Shown: one piece after another, positions 57,920-64,000 of the stretch | Position numbering within the stretch: the first letter of the stretch is position 1 | How the letters are laid out: every line of letters starts with the position of its first letter | Origin: Microbispora hainanensis | GTDB taxonomy: Bacteria > Actinomycetota > Actinomycetes > Streptosporangiales > Streptosporangiaceae | Direction of reading: 5' to 3' | DNA: 64,000 nucleotides | Assembly (NCBI RefSeq): GCF_036186745.1 | Contig: NZ_CP108086.1 | Coordinates: 7,006,001 to 7,070,000, forward strand | Made by a program: the position numbers and the translations under genes | Notes under the pieces: model-generated | The model's input: only the letters and a program-made list of their open reading frames with translations | Databases searched by the model: none | What the model was told of the DNA's origin: nothing

Positions 57920-59167
57920 TCAGGCCAGGACGACGTTCTCCAGCCACCGGCCGACGCGCTCGACCACCTCGTCGCCGAAGGTGCGGGCGTCGACGTTGTC
58001 GGCGTGGATCTCGATCACCGGGAACCCGGCCGCCTCCAGTGCCCTGGCCGTGAAGTAGCTGCCGCGCGGGTCGTCGGAGACCAGATGGACCACGCCGTCG
58101 ATGCCGTGCAGGCGCGCCTCCTTCACGTACCACTCGCTCGACCACGGCGGGGTGTAGAGCTGGTCGGTGAAGGCGGCGAAGCGCGCCGCCAGCGCTCTCA
58201 TCGGGTCGTCGCCGTAGCGGATGTACCCGTCGGCGGCGATGGCCAGGTACATCGACCAGACGAACACCGCGCCGTACTCGTCCTGGAAGCGCTGGTAGAA
58301 GCCCATGTCATACCAGAGGCCGCGGCCGATCCACATCAGCCGGGCCCGTTCGTCCGGGCACGCGGCCTGGCCCGTGTCGACCCGCTCGCGCACCTCCTCG
58401 TAGAAGCGCTTCGCGATGTCCCTGGCCCACTCGGTGCCGCGGTGCCACTGCGGGAGCATGACGCTGGGGATGCTGTCCACGACGCCGAGCGGCGCGGGCC
58501 GGGTGCGGGCGATGAGGTCGCGTGTCTTCCTGTTCCACTCCTCCTGCTCGTTGACCAGGGCCATCACCTCGCGGAAGCGGGACTCGCTGAAGCGCCTGCC
58601 GGTGGTGGTCTCCAGGAACCTGACGAGGTTCTCCAGCTCAGCGGTGAGCAGGTCCAGCCTGGCCGGGCCGACGGCCTGCTCCCAGCGGTGCGGCATGAGC
58701 TCCCACCAGTTGACGGGGACCTCGTTCTCGGCGGCGCTCTCCAGCGGATAGAAGGTGACGCCGGGCTCGTGACCCCAGATGTCGAAGACCTTGCGGGTGA
58801 CATCGCCGGTGGCGTCGCCGACGATGATGTCCGGCTTGGGCAGACCGCCCCACGGGCCGGCCTCCGGTTCGGGGTCGAAGGCCGAGCCGAGGGTGACGGC
58901 GTTGTACTGCTCGGAGTAGTCGGGGTAGCCGCGCTGCCGCACCAGCTCCAGGTAGTGCCCCGAGCGCTGTTTGGCCGCCACCAGGGACGCCCACCACTGG
59001 CTGACCGCGTACGGGATGTCCATCGTGCGGAAGATCTCATGCGGGACGTCCGCGTTCAGCAGGGCGAACGGCTCGCCGTCGGCGACCCGCCGCCGCAGGT
59101 CGGCGAACCATTCGCGCTGGTGCCTGCCCGCCTCGGCCGCGGTGGCGAGGGATTTCACACTGCGCAT
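57920..59167 (-). CDS. 2-hydroxyacyl-CoA dehydratase-like subunit lacking cluster cysteines
   Basis: 415 residues, recognisable as HgdB/BcrC-type by GEPFALLNADVPHEIFRTMD at the start, PDIIVGDATGDVTRKVFDI, ARLMWIGRGLWYDMGFYQ and IDGVVHLVSDDPRGSYFTARALEAAG near the end. In typical members these places carry Cys ligands for a [4Fe-4S] cluster (ATTCD and the later Cys positions). Here they are Gly or other residues, and the only Cys in the protein is in AACPDERA. It overlaps the partner subunit by 13 nt. Conventional radical dehydratase chemistry is therefore doubtful; the function is unknown. Confidence 0.75.
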   Translation of the reverse strand: MRSVKSLATAAEAGRHQREWFADLRRRVADGEPFALLNADVPHEIFRTMDIPYAVSQWWASLVAAKQRSGHYLELVRQRGYPDYSEQYNAVTLGSAFDPEPEAGPWGGLPKPDIIVGDATGDVTRKVFDIWGHEPGVTFYPLESAAENEVPVNWWELMPHRWEQAVGPARLDLLTAELENLVRFLETTTGRRFSESRFREVMALVNEQEEWNRKTRDLIARTRPAPLGVVDSIPSVMLPQWHRGTEWARDIAKRFYEEVRERVDTGQAACPDERARLMWIGRGLWYDMGFYQRFQDEYGAVFVWSMYLAIAADGYIRYGDDPMRALAARFAAFTDQLYTPPWSSEWYVKEARLHGIDGVVHLVSDDPRGSYFTARALEAAGFPVIEIHADNVDARTFGDEVVERVGRWLENVVLA

Positions 59168-60267
59168 GGATGTTCCTTCCGCAGGGCGGTCAGGTCGGCG
59201 CGCCCGTACTCCTGGCGCTCCAGCAGCACGGCGGGGACGTCGAGCGCCGCGCGCTGCGCCGGGAAGTCCCAGGCCGGGGCCTCGTCGGCGATCCTGGAAT
59301 AGGCGACGAACACCTCGGCCCGGCACTGCCGTACGGCCCGGGCCGCGTGCGCGGCGCGTTCGCCCGCCGTGGCCCGGTGGGCGGTCGGGCCGCTGTGGTG
59401 GTAGTGCTCGGCCAGCGCGTCGAGGCCGCCCGCGCCCACCGGCCTGTCCGGCTGCGGCCCGCCGAAGGAGTGGTCCTCGCCGACGATCACGTAGCCCTCG
59501 GACTCGACGGCCTCGTACACGTGCGGCGTGTCGTGGTCGCTGCCGCTCAGGAAGACGCGCCGCCCGGTGTGTTCTTCCAGCCGTCCCGCCTCGGCCAGCA
59601 GCCGTTCCAGCAACGCGATGTGCTCGTCCACGGGCAGGCCCGGGTCGGCCACCGCGAGGAACTGCCGCCCGGTCAGGCGGGCGGGCACGGCCCTGCGCAG
59701 CTCGGCGACGGCGGCCAGCAGCCGCCGGCGCTCGTCGTGCGCCGCCACCGCCCCGGCCAGGTCGAGGGGACGGCCGGTCCATGCCTCCAGCCTGGCCGCG
59801 AACTCGCCGATCCTGCGCCGGTTGTATCGGGCGGTGGTGCGGTGCGGCAGGTGCAGGATGTCGACGAGATACACCTCGGGCAGCCGCGTGCCCGGCTCCA
59901 CGCGGCGCAGCTCGCGCAGCGCGTAGAACAGCCGCAGCGACGCCTCGCAGTCATGCGAGACCACGACGTGGTCCAGGTCGCCGAAGGCCCCGTCGAGCAG
60001 CCGGGTGAGCACCGAGCGGGCCATCGGATCCACCCCGCGGCCCAGGTAGCGGTCACCGAGCGCGGAGCCGGACTCCGGGTCGCCGGTGAGACGGAACGCG
60101 CTGACCCCCGCGGCCGTCAGCAGTTCGACCGGCATGTCCGCCCCGACGTACCCGACGACCGGCGTCCGGGTGCCTGCCAGGCCCTCCGACGAGGCCGGGG
60201 AGGCCGGGGGGCGGGGTGCGGCGCGCCGCGCGTACGCCTCCTCCAGCGCGGCGAGCGCCGTGGGCAT
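59155..60267 (-). CDS. 2-hydroxyacyl-CoA dehydratase-like partner subunit
   Basis: 370 residues with the two-domain fold expected from YVGADMPVELLTAAGVSAFRL, VVVSHDCEASLRLFYALRE, VFLSGSDHDTPHVYEAVESEG, VIVGEDHSFGG and VFVAYSRIADEAPAWDFP. Only the first canonical Cys (SHDC) is kept; the later ones are Ser (EDHSFGG) and Ala (RIAD) where the family has Cys. Two other Cys (RQC, HPC) lie elsewhere. Directly follows the CoA-transferase (1-bp gap). No ATP-dependent activator gene (HgdC/BadF type) is in the window. Confidence 0.75.
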   Translation of the reverse strand: MPTALAALEEAYARRAAPRPPASPASSEGLAGTRTPVVGYVGADMPVELLTAAGVSAFRLTGDPESGSALGDRYLGRGVDPMARSVLTRLLDGAFGDLDHVVVSHDCEASLRLFYALRELRRVEPGTRLPEVYLVDILHLPHRTTARYNRRRIGEFAARLEAWTGRPLDLAGAVAAHDERRRLLAAVAELRRAVPARLTGRQFLAVADPGLPVDEHIALLERLLAEAGRLEEHTGRRVFLSGSDHDTPHVYEAVESEGYVIVGEDHSFGGPQPDRPVGAGGLDALAEHYHHSGPTAHRATAGERAAHAARAVRQCRAEVFVAYSRIADEAPAWDFPAQRAALDVPAVLLERQEYGRADLTALRKEHPCAV

Positions 60268-60268
60268 G

Positions 60269-61507
60269 TCAGATCACCCCCTCTTCGGCCAGGGCCTTGA
60301 GCTCGTCGTCGGAGTAGCCGAGCAGGCCGCCGTAGATCTCGGCGTTGTGCTCGCCGAGCGCGGGCGCGGGCCGGTCGAGCGCCGCCTCGGAGGCGGAGAA
60401 GCGGATCGGCACGCCGGTCCCGTACAGGTCCCCCTGGCGGCCGTGACGCGGATGCTCCAGCGGCACGACCTCCTCGCGCTCCAGCACGAGCGGGTCGCGT
60501 ACGGCGTCGCCGGGCTCGCGCACCTCGGCGGCGGGGACGCCGTGCAGGGTGAGCGCGTCGAGGATCGCGGCGAGCGGGCGGTCCGCCGCCCACGCGGCCA
60601 CCAGCTCGTGCAGCTCGCCGGCGTTGGCGACGCGCGCGTCGCGGGACGCGAACCGCGGGTCGGCGGCCAGGTCGTCGCGTCCCATCGCCGCGAACAGGCC
60701 GCGGGCGAACGCGTCGGTGGGGCCGCACAGCGCGAACCAGCCGTCCGCGGCGGGGAACGTTCCGAACGGCGCCAGCCTGGGCACGGTCGTCCCGGTGCGC
60801 ATGGGCAGGCCCAGCTTCTCGTAGGCGTCGAACGGCTCGCACGCGACCAGCGAGGTCAGCGCCCCCAGCATGGAGACGTCCACGTGCTGGCCCTGGCCGG
60901 TCGCGTCGGCGCGCAGGACCGCGGCGAGCGTGCCGATCACCGCGTACAGCGGCGCGACGAGGTCGCCCACCGGCAGCCCGAAGCGGACCGGCGGCTCGCC
61001 GGGCGCGCCCGCGGTCATCATCACGCCGCTGAGCGCCTGGATGATGGTGTCCATCGCCTTGCCGGAGCCGGGACCGCCCTGCGCGCCGAAGCCGCTGATC
61101 GACGTGCACACGATGCGCGGGTTGATCGCGCTGGCCCAGTCGTGGCCGATGCCGAGCCGCGTCATCACGCCGGCGCTGTAGTTGTCGATCATGATGTCCG
61201 CCTGCCTGACCAGACCGGCCAGGATGTCGCGGGCCTTGGGGTGCTTCAGGTTGAGCGTGACGCTCTGCTTGTTGCGGCCGCGCAGGAGCATCGACACGGA
61301 CATGTCGTCGTCGCCGTGGCGGCCCAGCGTCAGCCCGTCCGCGCCGAGATAGGGGGCGTTGTTGCGGGAGGTGTCGCCGCCGGTCAGCGGGTTCTCCACC
61401 TTGATGACCCGGGCGCCGAGCCCGGCCAGCAGCAGCGTCGCGTACGGTCCGGACAGCGCGGTGGTCAGATCGATCACCGTGCGGCCGGCGAGCGGGCGGT
61501 CAGCCAC
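60269..61507 (-). CDS. Class III CoA-transferase (CaiB/BaiF family)
   Basis: 412-residue enzyme that should move CoA between carboxylic acids, activating the pathway substrate. The start ADRPLAGRTVIDLTTALSGPYAT and VENPLTGGDTSR are typical. The catalytic Asp153 is in GKAMDTIIQALSG, and GLPVGDLVAPLYAVIGTLAAV and QGQHVDVSMLGALTS are further family marks. It overlaps the CapA-like gene by 8 nt and precedes the dehydratase-like pair by 1 bp. Confidence 0.92.
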   Translation of the reverse strand: MADRPLAGRTVIDLTTALSGPYATLLLAGLGARVIKVENPLTGGDTSRNNAPYLGADGLTLGRHGDDDMSVSMLLRGRNKQSVTLNLKHPKARDILAGLVRQADIMIDNYSAGVMTRLGIGHDWASAINPRIVCTSISGFGAQGGPGSGKAMDTIIQALSGVMMTAGAPGEPPVRFGLPVGDLVAPLYAVIGTLAAVLRADATGQGQHVDVSMLGALTSLVACEPFDAYEKLGLPMRTGTTVPRLAPFGTFPAADGWFALCGPTDAFARGLFAAMGRDDLAADPRFASRDARVANAGELHELVAAWAADRPLAAILDALTLHGVPAAEVREPGDAVRDPLVLEREEVVPLEHPRHGRQGDLYGTGVPIRFSASEAALDRPAPALGEHNAEIYGGLLGYSDDELKALAEEGVI

Positions 61508-62621
61508 GCAGCACCACCTCGTCTCCCTCCCAATGAAACTCCGTCGTCAGGCCCGCCTGCCGCGTGATGCGCTCGATGTACGCGACGACCCGCCGCCCCT
61601 CCTCGTCGTCACCGAGCGGCACCGGCCGCCCCGCGTCGTCGATCCAGCAGGGCACGAGGCCTGCCGACACCAGGCCGTCCCGGTCGAACCGGCAGACCGC
61701 GATCGCGGTGTTCCGGCTCTCGGGATGGAAGGGGTAGTGCGGCATGTCCGGATCGGGCGCGAAGCCGTACAGCTCGACTCTGCGGCGCGCCCACGCGGCA
61801 CGTTCGCCCGCGTCGCCCGTGGCGGGCGTCAGCGCGTGAGTGACGGTCACGAAGTTGCCCAGGCCGTGATAGATCGGCCTGCCGCGGTACATCTCGACGC
61901 CGCGCATGATGTGGGCGTGGTGGGCGAACACGGCGTGCGCGCCGGCGTCGATCGCGGCGTGCGCCACGGGCCGCTCGTACATCGCCAGCACGGCGGGCGT
62001 GTGCCCGACACCCTTGTGCAGCGACACCGTCACGATGTCGGTCTCGGCGGCCAGGGCCGCCACGTCCTCGGCCATCCGCTCCAGCGAGGCGGGGTCGGCG
62101 AAGGTGTAGACGGCGGGCGGCCCGCCGGGACTCGCGTGGTCGAGCTCGTAGTGGGTCAGCACCTTTATGTATGCGCAGCCGGGCTTGCGGCTGGTCGCCC
62201 AGGACTCGCGGGGACCGACGCAGTTGTAGCCGAGCACCCCGATCCGCAGGCCGTCGTGCTCCACCACGGCGGGGCGGCGGGCCTCTTCAAGGGTCAGACC
62301 GGCGCCCGTGGTGGTCAGTCCCGCCTCGGTCGCATACTTGATCGTGTCGGCCACCCCCTGGTCGCCGGCGTCGTAGACGTGGTTGCCCGCGAGCGTCACC
62401 ACGTGGAAACCCGCCTCGGCGACCGCCGACAGCGCGGCGGGATCGGCGGGCGGGGCGGGGACGTCGGTGCTGACCTGGGCGGTGGACGTGCTGTGGGGCA
62501 CCTCGATGTGGCCGATCACCACATCGCCCCGGCCCAGCGTCTCCCGCGCCGGGGCGAAGAAGGACGCCGGGTCGGGCTCGTCGACGACGAGGTCGCCGAC
62601 GGCCATTACCGTGAAACTCAA
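61500..62621 (-). CDS. CapA-family metallophosphatase-like protein
   Basis: 373 residues of the PgsA/CapA family (calcineurin-like fold): MAVGDLVVDEPDP at the start (metal Asp), VVIGHIEVPHS, VVTLAGNHVYDAGDQG (GNH metal motif), DIVTVSLHKGVGHTP and DAGAHAVFAHHAHIMRGVEMY. No signal peptide or membrane helix is present, so it is probably cytosolic rather than a capsule protein. The TTG at 62621 overlaps the ATPase stop and is preceded by GAGGAG; an ATG at 62606 is the alternative. It occupies a catabolic operon, where such proteins may act as hydrolases of small molecules. Confidence 0.85.
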   Translation of the reverse strand: MSFTVMAVGDLVVDEPDPASFFAPARETLGRGDVVIGHIEVPHSTSTAQVSTDVPAPPADPAALSAVAEAGFHVVTLAGNHVYDAGDQGVADTIKYATEAGLTTTGAGLTLEEARRPAVVEHDGLRIGVLGYNCVGPRESWATSRKPGCAYIKVLTHYELDHASPGGPPAVYTFADPASLERMAEDVAALAAETDIVTVSLHKGVGHTPAVLAMYERPVAHAAIDAGAHAVFAHHAHIMRGVEMYRGRPIYHGLGNFVTVTHALTPATGDAGERAAWARRRVELYGFAPDPDMPHYPFHPESRNTAIAVCRFDRDGLVSAGLVPCWIDDAGRPVPLGDDEEGRRVVAYIERITRQAGLTTEFHWEGDEVVLRG

Positions 62622-63439
62622 GGGGTGATCTCCTCTTTCAGGAGGCGTTCGCCGGGAATCTCCGCCGGACGGCCGGAGTAACGCGACAGGAAGGCGCGCA
62701 GGCGGGGCGAGGCGGGGTTGTCGAAGATCTCCTCGGGAGTGCCCGTCTCGACGATCTGGCCCTTCTCCATGAAGACGCACCGATCGGCCACCTCACGGGC
62801 GAAGCTCATCTCGTGCGTCACGATGATCATCGTCATGCCGCCGCGCGCGAGGTCGAGCACGACGCTCAGCACCTCGTCCACCAGCTCGGGGTCCAGGGCA
62901 CTGGTGGGCTCGTCGAACAGCATGATCCGCGGGTTGGTCGCCAGGGCCCTCGCGATGGCGACGCGCTGCTGCTGTCCTCCGGACAGCATCCGGGGATGGG
63001 CGTCCGCCTTGTCCGCGAGCCCCACCCGCTCCAGCAGCCGCAGCGCCTCCCGCCGCGCGTCCTCCGGCCTCCGGCCGTGGACCAGCACCTGCGCCTCGAT
63101 GACGTTGCGCAGCACGCTCCAGTGCGCGAACAGGTTGAACTGCTGGAAGACCATGCCCATGCGTCCGCGCTGGGCGGCCACCCGCCGGTCCGGCAGGGGG
63201 CGCAGGTGGCCCCGGTGGAACTCGTAGCCGAGCAGTTCCCCGTCGAGGTACATGGCCCCGCCGTCGATGCTCTCCAGCTGGTGGACGCACCGGGCCAGGG
63301 TGGACTTGCCCGAGCCGGACGGGCCGATCACGGTGACCACCTCGCCCTCGTGCACGTCGAGGCTCACCCCGTCGAGCGCCACGTGGTCCCCGAACCGCTT
63401 GCGCACGTCGCGGACGCGCAGGACGGGCGTGTCGCTCAC
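62618..63439 (-). CDS. Polar amino acid-type ABC transporter ATPase
   Basis: 273-residue GlnQ/HisP-like ATPase: Walker A GPSGSGKST, Q-loop MVFQQFNLFAHWSVL, signature LSGGQQQRVAIARAL, Walker B IMLFDEPTSALDPE, and switch His in IIVTHEMSF. An extra stretch around HRGHLRPLPDRRVAAQRG lies between Walker A and the Q-loop, longer than in classic GlnQ and seen in some organic-acid/opine importers. The GTG at 63439 overlaps the permease stop (GTGA). Confidence 0.93.
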   Translation of the reverse strand: MSDTPVLRVRDVRKRFGDHVALDGVSLDVHEGEVVTVIGPSGSGKSTLARCVHQLESIDGGAMYLDGELLGYEFHRGHLRPLPDRRVAAQRGRMGMVFQQFNLFAHWSVLRNVIEAQVLVHGRRPEDARREALRLLERVGLADKADAHPRMLSGGQQQRVAIARALATNPRIMLFDEPTSALDPELVDEVLSVVLDLARGGMTMIIVTHEMSFAREVADRCVFMEKGQIVETGTPEEIFDNPASPRLRAFLSRYSGRPAEIPGERLLKEEITP

Positions 63440-64000
63440 CGCTGCCCCTTTCCGAAGTGCCGCTCCAGGCGCCGCTGGCCCATGGACAGGCTGATGACCA
63501 CCACCAGGTACCAGGCGCAGGCCACGATCAGCAGCGGCACGATCTCGTAGGTCCTGTTGTAGATCACCTGCACCGAGTAGAGCAGGTCGGCCATCGCGAT
63601 CACGCTGACCAGGGAGGTGCCCTTGAGCAGGCTGATGAACTCGCTGCCGGCGGGCGGGACGATCACCCGCATCGCCTGCGGGAGCACGACCTTCATGAAG
63701 CTCTGCCTGGCCGTGAACCCCATCGCGCGGGCCGCGTCGCGCTGGCCGCCGTCCACGGCAAGGATGCCGGCCCGGACGATCTCGGCCATGTAGGCGGTCT
63801 CGTGCAGGGTGAGCCCGATGACGGCCGCGGTCAGCGAACTGATCACGGAGTTGGTCGGCCACGAGACGAACGTCGGGCCGAACGGGATGCCCAGCGGGAT
63901 CCGCGGCAGCAGATAACCGAGGTTGAACCAGAAGATCAGCTGGACCAGGGGCGGGATGCTGCGGAAGACCGTGACGTAGACGCCGCAGGCCCAGGCCACC
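63436..64000 (-). CDS. Polar amino acid-type ABC transporter permease (partial)
   Basis: C-terminal 187 residues of a HisM/GlnP-type permease, cut off by the window end. The segments FRSIPPLVQLIFWF, ETAYMAEIVRAGILAVDGGQ and ARAMGFTARQSFMKVVLPQAMR (the EAA loop) are diagnostic. The 5' end, any binding protein and any operon promoter lie beyond the window. It supplies the substrate for the CoA operon, presumably an amphipathic organic or amino acid. Confidence 0.92.
   Translation of the reverse strand, partial: VAWACGVYVTVFRSIPPLVQLIFWFNLGYLLPRIPLGIPFGPTFVSWPTNSVISSLTAAVIGLTLHETAYMAEIVRAGILAVDGGQRDAARAMGFTARQSFMKVVLPQAMRVIVPPAGSEFISLLKGTSLVSVIAMADLLYSVQVIYNRTYEIVPLLIVACAWYLVVVISLSMGQRRLERHFGKGQR

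Noticed and set aside
61500..62780. Role of the CapA-like gene in poly-gamma-glutamate capsule synthesis
   Set aside because: No signal peptide or membrane helix and no capB/capC genes nearby; the operon is catabolic.

Overview
The window is very GC-rich with G/C-ending codons, GTG and TTG starts, Tat and lipoprotein signals, LacI/ROK/GntR regulators and many secreted hydrolases carrying ricin-type (CBM13) modules. This fits a filamentous actinomycete; Streptosporangiales is an inference from overall style only. Almost the whole window is a carbohydrate-utilisation island, followed by a CoA-thioester catabolic operon. No tRNA, rRNA, IS element or CRISPR array was seen.

Layout. 1-0.75 kb: decayed FAD-monooxygenase. 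0.9-9.1 kb: a LacI-controlled locus with a CUT1-type ABC transporter, a cytosolic GH36 alpha-galactosidase and a secreted clan GH-A hydrolase; a shared palindrome (GTTATCGGTAAC) lies before the transporter and the secreted enzyme. 9.5-10.1 kb: TPR gene remnant. 10.3-29.6 kb: a complete L-fucose regulon made of a Tat-exported GH95 alpha-L-fucosidase, three paralogous FadR-type GntR regulators, a CUT2 ABC importer, and a non-phosphorylative L-fucose pathway (aldose dehydrogenase, lactonase, fuconate dehydratase, SDR dehydrogenase, FAH-type diketo-acid hydrolase). Interleaved with these are all four lar genes, larA, larB, larC and larE, for a nickel-pincer-nucleotide racemase. 29.8-36.3 kb: xylan enzymes (GH43, GH10, GH30). 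36.3-37.5 kb: inositol-phosphate synthase. 37.9-47.0 kb: a second CUT2 importer with a Gfo/Idh/MocA oxidoreductase, a TIM-barrel isomerase and two divergent ROK regulators. 47.2-55.4 kb: a 1678-residue ThuA/sugar-dehydrogenase/PKD/CBM6 protein and a WxL/DUF916-like cell-surface gene set. 55.5-64 kb: a minus-strand operon with a polar amino-acid-type ABC transporter, CapA-like protein, class III CoA-transferase, two 2-hydroxyacyl-CoA-dehydratase-like subunits, SDR, amidohydrolase and MaoC hydratase.

The most interesting system is the fucose/lar combination. The pathway is expected to end in pyruvate plus L-lactate, and a LarA with every known catalytic and cofactor residue is encoded inside the same translationally coupled operon. 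LarE is coupled on the divergent strand to the fuconate dehydratase gene through a GntR gene. The simplest model is that L-lactate made from L-fucose is racemised to D-lactate by the nickel enzyme; a sugar-acid epimerase role for LarA is the main alternative. Two tiny repeat-encoded ORFs bridge genes in this operon.

Other points of note are a dehydratase pair that has lost nearly all iron-sulfur cysteines, a C-terminal module shared by two otherwise unrelated secreted proteins, and at least ten short tandem-repeat arrays between genes, several of which repeat the stop-codon segment of the adjacent gene.
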